DNA from: Stutzerimonas stutzeri
Lineage (GTDB): Bacteria > Pseudomonadota > Gammaproteobacteria > Pseudomonadales > Pseudomonadaceae
Reading direction: 5' to 3'
DNA length: 64,000 nt
NCBI RefSeq assembly: GCF_018138085.1
Contig: NZ_CP073105.1
Coordinates: 310,001-374,000 of the forward strand
Shown: positions 25,100 through 32,779 of the stretch, piece by piece
How the letters are laid out: each line of letters begins with the position of its first letter
How positions within the stretch are numbered: position 1 is the first letter of the stretch
Made by a program: the position numbers and the translations under genes
The notes under the pieces: model-generated
What the model was told of the DNA's origin: nothing
Seen by the model: only the letters and a program-made list of their open reading frames with translations
Database searches by the model: none

Positions 25100-26110
25100 C
25101 TAGCGCCCGCGACGCCCGAACAAGGCGACCAACGCCGCCGCGCCCACGGCCACCGCAGCGGTGGTCGCGAGCGGATGCTGCGTGGCACGGGTGTACAGGC
25201 TGCGCGTCAGCACCATGCCGGGATAGCTGCCGCTGGCGCTGCCGTCACCTGCGCTGCCGACGTCGCTGGCATGGAGCGCGCCGCGGGGGTGTCGATCCGG
25301 GCGGCCGCTCTTGATGGTGTCGTAGACGAAGGTGCGGTTGATCCAGTCGGCTAGGTGCGGCGCGTTCTGCGCGAGCCGCGAAAGCAGCTTGGCATTGCCG
25401 ATGTAGACGTCGCGCTGCGGGTGCTCGGCAGCATGGAGGATCGCGCGGGCGACGACTTCGGGTGCGTAGACGGGCGGCGGAAATACCGGCGCGCTGGGCA
25501 GGTAGTTCTTGGAGTGGTCCATGAACTGCGTGTCGGTCGAGGAGGGACGCACGAGCGTGACCGACACCGGCGTGCGCGACTTCTGCAGCTCCACCCGCAG
25601 CACGTCGGTCATGGCCTTGATCGCATGCTTGCTGGCGCTGTAGCTGCTGTGGAAGGGCAGCGCATTGGCCGACTCGACACTGCCGATGTTGATCAGCGCA
25701 CCGCCCTTGTCGCGCAGGTGTTTGACGGCGATGGAGGAGCCGTAGTGCGTGCCCCAGAAGTTGGTCTGCATCACCTGTTGGTGATCTTCGTCGCTGACCT
25801 CGTCGAAGCGCCCCCAGACCGAACTGCCGGCGTTGTTGATCCAGGTGTCGAAGCCACCGAAGCGGGCGATCGTCTCGCTGGCGACCCGTTCCAGCTGCGC
25901 GCGCTCGCCGACGTCAGCCATGACGTGAAGCACGCGGCTACCGGCATTCAGGTCGCGCTCGATGTCGAGCAGGGCTTCTTCGTTGCGCGCCACCAGCACC
26001 ACGCGGGCACCCCTTTCGATGGCGAGGCGGGCAGTCGCCAGGCCGATGCCGCTGGAAGCGCCGGTGATGACGATGACCTGCTCGTGCAAGGGTTTAAGAG
26101 AAATGCGCAT
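25100..26110 (-). CDS. Short-chain dehydrogenase/reductase with C-terminal anchor
   Basis: The 336-residue protein has a Rossmann NAD(P) motif TGASSGIGLAT, then NNAG, the catalytic Ser in INIGSVES and YSASKHAIK (Tyr and Lys). After the roughly 260-residue SDR core comes a linker and a C-terminal hydrophobic helix (TTAAAVAVGAAALVALFG) with a basic end. This layout is seen in membrane-tethered SDRs of environmental bacteria; the substrate is unknown. The start at 26110 follows GAGGAG; an upstream in-frame start at 26158 is less likely. Its transcript runs towards the PhoP-box region. Confidence 0.87.
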   Translation of the reverse strand: MRISLKPLHEQVIVITGASSGIGLATARLAIERGARVVLVARNEEALLDIERDLNAGSRVLHVMADVGERAQLERVASETIARFGGFDTWINNAGSSVWGRFDEVSDEDHQQVMQTNFWGTHYGSSIAVKHLRDKGGALINIGSVESANALPFHSSYSASKHAIKAMTDVLRVELQKSRTPVSVTLVRPSSTDTQFMDHSKNYLPSAPVFPPPVYAPEVVARAILHAAEHPQRDVYIGNAKLLSRLAQNAPHLADWINRTFVYDTIKSGRPDRHPRGALHASDVGSAGDGSASGSYPGMVLTRSLYTRATQHPLATTAAVAVGAAALVALFGRRGR

Positions 26111-26216
26111 CGGATCTCCTCGGTAGCGGCAACTGTGGGTTGGCTCGGTAGAAGCCATGGCCCCGCTTCCGGTTCCGGGCAGGCGATGGATGGCAGGCGT
26201 CGTGGCCGGCTGTCTG

Positions 26217-27191
26217 CTATTGGAGGCTGATCCGGGTAATGCCCGCAGGTAGATGTTTGATCAAGAGGCGATTGTCTTCGAGCGCCTCCGCCGTCGCTTC
26301 AGAACGGCTCAGCTTCAAGTTCATTGGCAATTGCAGGCTGAGGCCGTCGATGGGGGCGGTGGCTGTCAGATCGATGACCGTCTCGGCGCCTTCGCGACTC
26401 ACGTCTATCTCTAACTGATCACGGGCGGACCACCAACCGCCGAGCTGCGCCAGGGTGCCGAACCAGGTGAAGGGCTGCAGCTGCGGAATGACTGACTCCA
26501 AAAAGCGATACTTGTGCTCGATTTCGTTGGGGTGGACGAGAATGACGAAACTCCCGCCATAGCGGGCAATCTGGCGCGCCAGCAAAACTGCGTCGTTGTC
26601 GCGCTGATCCATGACAGGGGCAATTTCGTCTTCCACCGCAATCGGGAATTCGAAAATGGAGGTTTCTCGTCCGTATAGACGGTCGTGATTGGCGCGGTAG
26701 GGCAGGTGAGTGGTGACGTTGCCGGCGGTTTCGGAGGAACCGAAACGATACCCCGAAGCCTCCATCGCCTGGGGCAGACTCGGAGGGGTGGCCAGATAGC
26801 CCGGCCGAAATGAAACCACTTCGGCATCGCTCAGATGTTCGAGCAGAAATTTGCTGATCCGCAGCTCGCCCAGCACGCTGGCGTTACGGGTGTCACCCGG
26901 CGCTTTCACGCGAGGCTGGTAACCCGGATAGGCTTCCTGCCCATCGCCGATGGGGACCGACGCGTACATATCCGAATGACTGACGGAGTGGCTGGCAATC
27001 TCCATCCCGGATCGCTGCAGGCTGTCGATCATCCCGAGCGTCCGGTCGTTGAAGAAGCCTTCATCTTGGAAGTCGCGGTAGTACTTGGTCTGAATGAAGA
27101 ACGTTGCGGGCACCTCCAGCTGCAAAAGCAGGTCCTGATACGCCTTCAGGTGTTCCATCGAATCCACATAATCGACATCGAAGCTCACCAC
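26217..27191 (-). CDS. Deacetylase (NodB-like) half after the amber codon
   Basis: This part holds the polysaccharide deacetylase motifs: SFDVDYVDS (catalytic and metal Asp), HSVSH (metal His pair), RPGYLATPP (active-site Arg) and ILVHPNE (catalytic His). A small beta-rich C-terminal domain of about 80 residues follows. It should remove acetyl groups from an N-acetylated polysaccharide. The only start near the front is a GTG at 27191 directly ahead of the catalytic strand, with no ribosome site close by. Independent translation would therefore be poor, and the frame is continuous back to the TAG at 27249. If the stop is real, this half is probably not made. Confidence 0.7.
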   Translation of the reverse strand: MVSFDVDYVDSMEHLKAYQDLLLQLEVPATFFIQTKYYRDFQDEGFFNDRTLGMIDSLQRSGMEIASHSVSHSDMYASVPIGDGQEAYPGYQPRVKAPGDTRNASVLGELRISKFLLEHLSDAEVVSFRPGYLATPPSLPQAMEASGYRFGSSETAGNVTTHLPYRANHDRLYGRETSIFEFPIAVEDEIAPVMDQRDNDAVLLARQIARYGGSFVILVHPNEIEHKYRFLESVIPQLQPFTWFGTLAQLGGWWSARDQLEIDVSREGAETVIDLTATAPIDGLSLQLPMNLKLSRSEATAEALEDNRLLIKHLPAGITRISLQ

Positions 27192-27248
27192 TGCGGCGAG
27201 GCGTTTGCCCTCTGGCGCGGCCTCCAGCGTGACCGCCAGCGGCTCGCG

Positions 27249-28097
27249 CTAGTGGTACAGCTCGCGGATCCAGCGCAGCCAGACGTCCACATAAGGTTCG
27301 TAGCCGTTGGCGTAGCTGCGGTACCCCTGGTCGTTTCGATCGCCGTGGGCACGCATGATGAAGAAGCCTAGATCGAAGCCAAGTGCATAGGCCGCACCGC
27401 CGCTGGCATCCGCCCGGCGGACCAGCGCCGGCGAGCCGTCGTCGAACCGTGCCAGCACAGTGTCGGCGCCCTCATAGACCTGGGTCCCCATCCAGGCGTC
27501 GGGATTGTCCGGATTGCCGAGCAGAACCGACCGCTCGTGCGGGTGGTTCAACCAGGCCAAGGATGGCTCCGTAGCGGCGGCATCGTCGATAAAATCGATA
27601 CGGTGATGGCTGCGCGACTCGCTTACCGCAGCGAAGCCGAACAAGTCCTGCAGCCCCCCACCGAGCACCTGTGTCGCGACCAGTGTTCCGCCGTGCGTCA
27701 CATGCCGGCGTAGTGCAACGAGCGCTTGCTCGTCGAGATGACGGCCCGAAAGAGTCGGGTAGGCGAGCACCACCTTGTGTCGGGTAGCCTGCGCCGCGTC
27801 CCGGGTGATGGTGAAGGGCACGCCGATGCTCTTCAGGCCATGCGCCAGGCCCAGCCAGGCGGAGTTCTCGTCGGTCAGCAGTATCGCCAGTCGCGATGCC
27901 GAACCGTTCTGATAAAGACGCCAATCGGTGCGGGTATCGGCGGCAATCCGGCTGCGTTCTTGCGGGCCCTGCAAGGTATCGAAGCGGGCAAAGGTGTTGC
28001 GTTCCAGATACGCAATCACACCAAAGGCGAGGAGGGCTGCAGCGCCCAGAACGACAACGGCGCGGAGCAGCGACGACAGGTGGTACCAGCGTGGCAA
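27249..28097 (-). CDS. Membrane-anchored N-terminal half before the amber codon
   Basis: The 282-residue segment has one membrane helix (about 10-29). A domain then resembles class I glutamine amidotransferase-like folds used as non-catalytic modules in deacetylases (LAILLTDENSAWLGLAHGL, HKVVLAYPTLSGRHLDEQAL, GGTLVATQVLGGG). It ends LRWIRELYH followed by TAG. It starts with TTG behind GAGG; no ATG or GTG is available in frame before the upstream stop near 28176. No catalytic residues are recognised. By itself it would be an anchored domain without the deacetylase, which supports a broken single gene. Confidence 0.7.
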   Translation of the reverse strand: MPRWYHLSSLLRAVVVLGAAALLAFGVIAYLERNTFARFDTLQGPQERSRIAADTRTDWRLYQNGSASRLAILLTDENSAWLGLAHGLKSIGVPFTITRDAAQATRHKVVLAYPTLSGRHLDEQALVALRRHVTHGGTLVATQVLGGGLQDLFGFAAVSESRSHHRIDFIDDAAATEPSLAWLNHPHERSVLLGNPDNPDAWMGTQVYEGADTVLARFDDGSPALVRRADASGGAAYALGFDLGFFIMRAHGDRNDQGYRSYANGYEPYVDVWLRWIRELYH

Positions 28098-28328
28098 GGG
28101 GACCTCGGCATCTGACGTAAGGCTTGGACCGTACGGGTAAACCGCAACCTCGTCTACACATTGGCGCGCCTGGATTTAATGCAGCGGCGTTCCGGAACCA
28201 TCGGAACTCTTTTGATGGCTAATTGATCTCAGTATGACGCGGGTTCCCCGCGCTTATCTCCGTTGACCAGTGTTGTTGTGCGGCCCTCGCGCAGCGTATG
28301 TGACTGGATGTCGAGCAAGGTGAAAGGA

Positions 28329-29480
28329 ATGAAACGCTTTGTCGTACTGGATAGTTTTCGCGGTGTTTGTGCGGTTGCGGTGGTGTTGTTCCATACCCAG
28401 ATATTGCTGAGTTTCTCCGAGCTCAGTCTTTTTCGGCACGCTGATCTGTTCGTCGAGTTCTTCTTCGTGCTGAGTGGTTTCGTCATGTTCCATGCCTACG
28501 GGACCCGCGAGTTCGGCCCGCAGACGCTCAAACGCTTCGTCATCAGCCGGACGTTTCGCCTGTACCCGCTCCATCTGCTGATGCTGGTGGTTTTCATCGG
28601 CTTGGAGTTCGGCAAGCTCTTTGCCGAACACCATGGATTCTCGTTCAACGACCCGGCATTCAGCGGCAAGACCGCCCCAAGCGAAATCCTGCCCAACGCC
28701 TTGCTACTGCAAAGCTGGATCAGCAGCTTCAACAGCCTCTCGTTCAATACGCCAGCCTGGAGCATCAGCATCGAGTACTACCTGTACATGCTGCTGGGCC
28801 TGGTGCTGCTGTGGGCGCCGCGTTATTGCGGGCAGGTACTGGCGTTGGCCACGCTGGTGTCTTTCGCCGCGTTGTACGTCGAGCTGGACGTGATCAAGCC
28901 GTTCATCTGGCGTGGCGCTTCGTGCTTCTTTGCCGGCGCGCTGACCTACCAGCTCTATCGGCGTCTGGAGCCGGCCATCAGCCGCATGGATGACCAGCCG
29001 TTTTTCAATGTGCTGGAAGTGCTTTGCCTGCTGCTGGTGTACCGCACGCTCACCCATGAAACGCCGCATCAGGGCATCCTCGCCAGCCTGCTGTTCTGCG
29101 TGGTGGTGCTGGTGTTCGCCAACGAGCGCGGCGTGGTCTCACAGCTGTTGCAGCGGCGCGGCTTTGCGCGTCTGGGGGAGCTTTCGTTCTCCATCTACCT
29201 GACCCACGCGGCGGTGATCTTCGCCTTCACCAGCGCTGCGGTGGTGTTGTCCAAACTCACCGGAACGGACTACACGGTCATCCTGCAGCAACCGGACAGC
29301 GACCAGATCATGCGTTACATCAGTTCGGGCAGCCAGTTGATAGACGACCTGCTCACGCTGCTGGAGCTGGCGATGGTGCTGGCCGTGTCGACCTTCACGT
29401 ATCACTACGTCGAGCTGAAGGGTATCGAGGTCGGCCGCCGCCTTGCGCGCAGCGAGTCGCTGCGGCTATCGCAGGTCTGA
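28329..29480 (+). CDS. Acyltransferase 3 family membrane protein
   Basis: The 383-residue protein has about ten membrane helices and opens LDSFRGVCAVAVVLFH, the OafA/YrhL-type acyltransferase 3 motif with its conserved Arg and His. FFFVLSGFVMFHAYG, SWSIS-type PAWSISIEYYLYM and a late FSIYLTHAAV segment follow. Such enzymes O-acetylate surface sugars or peptidoglycan-linked glycans using cytoplasmic acyl-CoA. The ATG at 28329 has AAGG eight bases upstream; a start at 28308 is possible. It is divergent from the interrupted deacetylase gene, so the pair may have modified the same polymer. Its 3' end overlaps the csgC/H-like gene by 15 bases in the convergent direction. Confidence 0.9.
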   Translation: MKRFVVLDSFRGVCAVAVVLFHTQILLSFSELSLFRHADLFVEFFFVLSGFVMFHAYGTREFGPQTLKRFVISRTFRLYPLHLLMLVVFIGLEFGKLFAEHHGFSFNDPAFSGKTAPSEILPNALLLQSWISSFNSLSFNTPAWSISIEYYLYMLLGLVLLWAPRYCGQVLALATLVSFAALYVELDVIKPFIWRGASCFFAGALTYQLYRRLEPAISRMDDQPFFNVLEVLCLLLVYRTLTHETPHQGILASLLFCVVVLVFANERGVVSQLLQRRGFARLGELSFSIYLTHAAVIFAFTSAAVVLSKLTGTDYTVILQQPDSDQIMRYISSGSQLIDDLLTLLELAMVLAVSTFTYHYVELKGIEVGRRLARSESLRLSQV

Positions 29481-29909
29481 ATCGGCGCTGACGAACAATT
29501 CATCGGGAGGGCGAGGCCCTTCCGACGGCGGCAGGACTGGCTCCGGGGAGGATGCCGGGCCGGACGGTTGGATAGCGGGATAGGCCTGGTGCAGGGGTGT
29601 CTGTTCTTCGCCATCGACAACCCAGGTCAGCGTCGCCTCGACTCGACTGTCTTCGGACAAACCTAGACGGTTATTCAGCGGGCATTGTGTCTCGGGCCCG
29701 CTGACCAGCTTGCCCGATTGGCGGCTGCGGCTGGTGCCGGCACGTCCGCGGGTCAGCACTTCGAGCTGATAGGTCAGTGGGTGGGGTTGCGCGCTGCTGA
29801 AGCACAGCCGCAAGCGCAGCTGGTCGTTGTCAGGGCTCAGTTCCAGCCGCGCCTCGACGGGTGCGGCAGCGGTGGTCAGCATCAGGGTTGCCAGGATGGG
29901 CGTGAACAT
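29466..29909 (-). CDS. csgH: CsgC/CsgH-like periplasmic curli chaperone
   Basis: The 147-residue product has a short signal peptide (TLMLTTAAAPVEA) and an Ig-like domain. The segment YQLEVLTRGRAGTSRSRQSGK...LSEDSRVEATLTWVVDGEE (residues about 48-100) lines up by eye with E. coli CsgC (RVQILSLREGSSGQSQTSQ, then SPDDRVKIVVTVSDG). CsgC/CsgH block amyloid formation of CsgA in the periplasm. A Pro-rich tail of about 40 residues is extra. It follows csgA by 53 bases in the same direction. The choice between CsgC and CsgH names is not settled by this reading. Confidence 0.78.
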   Translation of the reverse strand: MFTPILATLMLTTAAAPVEARLELSPDNDQLRLRLCFSSAQPHPLTYQLEVLTRGRAGTSRSRQSGKLVSGPETQCPLNNRLGLSEDSRVEATLTWVVDGEEQTPLHQAYPAIQPSGPASSPEPVLPPSEGPRPPDELFVSADSDLR

Positions 29910-29962
29910 GGGCGGGCACTCATGGCCGGAGCGATTAGCCGATGCGGCTTACTGCTGAACAC

Positions 29963-30889
29963 CTACTGCTGAACAATGGTGGCCTGGTTGCCGCTGCCCG
30001 ACTGCTGGATCACGGCGTGCATGCTCGCGGCGCTTTGAGTGATTGCGGCCGCGTTCGCAGTCCCGACCTGGCTGATGCGAGCCTCGTTGTATTCGGCCAA
30101 CTGGCGAATGTCGGCCAGGTTGCCGTCGCCGGTCTGCACGACACTGGCCTGGTTGCCATCGAACCATTGCACCAGTTCGACATCGTTGCCGTTGCCAACC
30201 GATGAGCCGCGGAAACCGTTGCCGCGCCCGCTCTGCTCCAAGGCCAGGCGATTATCGTCACCGAGTTGCTGGAAAACGACTTCGCCGAACAGTGTGTTTT
30301 GCATGATCTGCGCACTGTTCCGGTTGCCATTCTGGGCCAGTTGCAACTGGCCGGCATCGCCCTGGTCGATGTTGGCCAGGTTGTTGTCGCCGACCTGGTA
30401 AACGGCCAGCTGGGTACCGTGGTAGACGCCGTCCTGAGTGAGCGTCACCGAGTTGTCGTTACCTATCTGATAGGCCTCGGCCTGGGCGAAGCCCTGTTGT
30501 GTGGCGGAGATGAAGTTGCCGTCACCGACACTGCTGAGTTTGAGGTCGTTTGCGTACCAGATCTGGTCGACCTCGGCGCGGTTGCCGGTTCCCTGTTGAT
30601 AGACGCCCGCCGTTGCGAAATAGCTTTCAGGGCCCTGGTAGACGGCGACGTTGTTGTCACTGCCGACCTGCACGACGCTGGCTAGGTTCGACTCGGTGAA
30701 CTGGGCGACCGAAGCGTCGTTGCCCGAACCGTTCTGCCTGATCACGGCTTCGTTGAGCACGCCGGTCTGCTCAGCGCTGGCCAAGTTGTCGCTGCCGGTC
30801 TGTTCGATCAGGGTGCGGTTGTCGGCGTACAGGTATGGGGCTGTGGTCAGCAGCACGGCGAGTGTGAAGAGTGGCAGGCGGCTGCGCAT
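29963..30889 (-). CDS. csgA: Major curlin-like amyloid subunit, expanded
   Basis: The 308-residue secreted protein has a signal peptide (MRSRLPLFTLAVLLTTAPYLYA) followed by about a dozen curlin repeats, each near x-Q-x-G-x-x-N-x-A-x-(V/I)-x-Q. Examples are QTGSDNLASAEQ, QVGSDNNVAVYQ, QVGDNNLANIDQ and QTGDGNLADIRQ. Regular Gln/Asn at fixed places is the curlin amyloid core. E. coli CsgA has five repeats in about 150 residues, so this protein is roughly twice as long. It follows the shorter csgB-like gene by 26 bases and should be secreted through CsgG, nucleated by CsgB and held soluble by the csgC/H product. Confidence 0.85.
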   Translation of the reverse strand: MRSRLPLFTLAVLLTTAPYLYADNRTLIEQTGSDNLASAEQTGVLNEAVIRQNGSGNDASVAQFTESNLASVVQVGSDNNVAVYQGPESYFATAGVYQQGTGNRAEVDQIWYANDLKLSSVGDGNFISATQQGFAQAEAYQIGNDNSVTLTQDGVYHGTQLAVYQVGDNNLANIDQGDAGQLQLAQNGNRNSAQIMQNTLFGEVVFQQLGDDNRLALEQSGRGNGFRGSSVGNGNDVELVQWFDGNQASVVQTGDGNLADIRQLAEYNEARISQVGTANAAAITQSAASMHAVIQQSGSGNQATIVQQ

Positions 30890-30915
30890 GGCAAAGTCCC
30901 TTTTTGGTCGGCTGG

Positions 30916-31401
30916 TTATTGATGTTGCACGATCTGAACGTGCTGGCCGCTTCCGTATTGAATGACGCTGCTACTCAAGCCACTGCCGAGTTGCTCGATG
31001 CTGGCGTTGTTGTTGGCGCCGATCTGGGCGATGGCGGCCTGGTTTGCGCTGCCGATCTGGCTGATGTTCGCGAGATTGCCTTGGCCGACCTGAAGGATGC
31101 TGGCCAGCTGGTTTTCGCCTTGTTGCAGAATGAAGGCCTGCTGGTCGCTGCCCTGCTGAACGATGCCGGCCAGTTGCCGGTCACCGATCTGGCTGAGCTC
31201 GGCCAGGTTGTCGTTGCCTTGCTGCAGCACTTGTGCGCTTTGCCCGTCCAGCGGTAACGCCAGCATGGCGGGCGATTCGAGCCTGAGCGGACCCTCGGCA
31301 AGGTCGCTGTTGTCCAGCAGGTCGGCGGCCTGCGAGGAGGCGTGGCCGATGAGCAGAAGCGCGGCGAGCAAGCCGCGGCGAATTAGCGCTAGACGATCCA
31401 T
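30916..31401 (-). CDS. csgB: Minor curlin nucleator CsgB
   Basis: The 161-residue product has a signal peptide, a non-repeat N-terminal segment (LLDNSDLAEGPLRLES) and then curlin repeats (QQGNDNLAELSQIG, QVGQGNLANISQIG, QIGSANQAAIAQIG). Length and the leader region fit CsgB, which nucleates CsgA on the outer membrane. GAGGTG precedes the ATG. It lies between csgE and csgA in one direction; the 116-base gap to csgE may hold a separate csgBA promoter, but I could not place one. Confidence 0.83.
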   Translation of the reverse strand: MDRLALIRRGLLAALLLIGHASSQAADLLDNSDLAEGPLRLESPAMLALPLDGQSAQVLQQGNDNLAELSQIGDRQLAGIVQQGSDQQAFILQQGENQLASILQVGQGNLANISQIGSANQAAIAQIGANNNASIEQLGSGLSSSVIQYGSGQHVQIVQHQ

Positions 31402-31517
31402 GCAGGCACCTCGGAATGATGCTCGGATTCTTGACTGGCAGCGAGCCGCTGAACATCCATCGAACGGGCCAAAACCTCAGCGCCACGATGGGCGGGAGGA
31501 TTAATCCCTGGCGCGAA

Positions 31518-31928
31518 TTACAGTTCATCGCGGTCCATGTCGAAGGTGTCCTGCAGCAGGTTTTCGAGCTTGCTGCGGCTGATTTCCTCCACAATGAGCT
31601 GCGCCGCCTGTGCCGCGATCGGCTCGATTTCCGCCGCGTTGGGCTGCAGGAAGCGTCGGTAAACCGTGCGTTGCCCGTACTCCACCCAGACCAGGCTGCC
31701 CCAGCGAGCCGACGGGCGCTCGCGAACCACCAGATCGGCGTCGAGGTCGCTCGCGTCCTGCAATCTGGCACTCAAATAGCGGTGAAAATCATGGCCGAAG
31801 CGGCTGATGGTGTTGTCGATGATCAGCCCGCTCAGCTCTGCCTCGGTCTGAGCCTGCCCTGTGGCCGCTTGCGCCTGCATCGTGGTGAGCAGCGCAAGCA
31901 GCGCCAGGCCGAGCGTCAGGCGTGACAC
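31518..31928 (-). CDS. csgE: Curli secretion specificity factor CsgE
   Basis: The 136-residue product has a signal peptide (LTLGLALLALLTTMQAQA) and the CsgE fold: LSGLIIDNTISRFGHDFHRYLS, then VVRERPSARWGSLVWVEYGQRTVYRRFL, and a C-terminal DTFDMDRDEL. CsgE caps CsgG on the periplasmic side and delivers curlins. The GTG at 31928 overlaps the end of csgD by 13 bases, so the two are coupled. A longer reading frame upstream is the csgD shadow. The cluster has no csgG or csgF in this window, so CsgE's pore partner must be elsewhere. Confidence 0.88.
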   Translation of the reverse strand: MSRLTLGLALLALLTTMQAQAATGQAQTEAELSGLIIDNTISRFGHDFHRYLSARLQDASDLDADLVVRERPSARWGSLVWVEYGQRTVYRRFLQPNAAEIEPIAAQAAQLIVEEISRSKLENLLQDTFDMDRDEL

Positions 31929-32578
31929 GACTCGGACCAATCCAGCCGGCCGCGCAGCAGAAACGCCGCTTCGGCGCGGTTGGAAGCGCCGATCTTGCGC
32001 AGCAGATTGTGGATATGGCTCTTGATGGTATGGGGGCTCAGGCACAGCTGCTCGGCAATCTCGGCGTTGGACAGCCCTTTGCCGGCCAGGCTGAGAATCT
32101 CGCGCTCGCGCAGGGTCAGGGACGGCTTGCTGCCGGCCAGCTGACGCATACGCCGCCACTGGCTGAGCAGGCGCTCGGTCAGTACCCTCGGCAGCCAGTC
32201 GCCGCCGTCGAGCAGGACCTGAATGCCATCGAGCAGGTGCTCCCGGGTGGCGTGGCTATAGAAGACGCCGCGAATGCCGGGGTGCTTGTCGACCAGCAGC
32301 TCGGCTTGCTCGGGTGCGATGTTCACCAGCGCCACGGGGGTGTGCTCTTCGAGCTGGTCGAGAAGTTTCGAGAGCTGGTCGGTCTGGCTGTTGCCCGCGT
32401 CGACGAGATAGAGGTCGCTGGTCTCGCGCACGTTCTCCTCGATCCGGGCCAGGGCCACGTCGAGCTGGGCCTGTTCGCCGAGGAAGTGCCTGAAGAACAA
32501 GCCCAGGAGTTCATTGCCGGTGAGCAGAGTGACGGTAGGCCGCGTACGTTCCTGGTGGGTGAAATCCGCTTCGTCCAT
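31916..32578 (-). CDS. csgD: Curli regulator CsgD, LuxR-type
   Basis: The 220-residue protein has an N-terminal receiver-like domain in which LYLVDAGN sits at the phosphoacceptor place. A LuxR helix-turn-helix follows: LTLREREILSLAGKGLSNAEIAEQLCLSPHTIKSHIHNLLRKIG. Length and placement ahead of csgE fit CsgD. AAGGATCG precedes the ATG. It should drive the curli genes and probably other matrix genes; in enterics csgD is controlled by c-di-GMP, and this window also carries two c-di-GMP proteins. The gap 32579-32779 is shared with the divergent OPT transporter gene. Confidence 0.83.
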   Translation of the reverse strand: MDEADFTHQERTRPTVTLLTGNELLGLFFRHFLGEQAQLDVALARIEENVRETSDLYLVDAGNSQTDQLSKLLDQLEEHTPVALVNIAPEQAELLVDKHPGIRGVFYSHATREHLLDGIQVLLDGGDWLPRVLTERLLSQWRRMRQLAGSKPSLTLREREILSLAGKGLSNAEIAEQLCLSPHTIKSHIHNLLRKIGASNRAEAAFLLRGRLDWSESCHA

Positions 32579-32779
32579 GGTCGATCCTTGGTCTGGGTGC
32601 CGTTATGCCACATAGAAAAGTTACTAAACGACCGACACTCATGGACGAAGTTCAGCATTTACGCGTCGATTGGGCGGGGATCTGCGCTGGCATGGCAATA
32701 ACCCGACGAGCGGTTGACTGATCGAATCGAGGGGATGGATGGACTAAGGTGAGTCAATCACCCGTTCGATGGAGCCGGC

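Larger units (their letters stand above)
26217..28097 (-). pseudogene. Polysaccharide deacetylase gene interrupted by in-frame TAG
   Basis: Two open segments lie in the same reading frame and are separated only by an amber codon at 27249-27251. After the TAG the frame continues without another stop to 26217. Reading through would give a 626-residue protein: an N-terminal membrane anchor, a GATase-like middle domain and a C-terminal NodB-type deacetylase. The coding sequence between the TAG and the deacetylase core (about 20 residues) looks normal, so this is probably one gene. The stop may be a recent mutation, a sequencing error or a read-through site. Each half is also listed separately. 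Confidence 0.7.

Noticed and set aside
29466-32578. Considered calling the curlin-repeat proteins phage tail or RTX-type repeat proteins.
   Set aside because: The QxGxxNxAxxxQ pattern, signal peptides and adjacent csgE- and csgD-like genes fit curlins much better.
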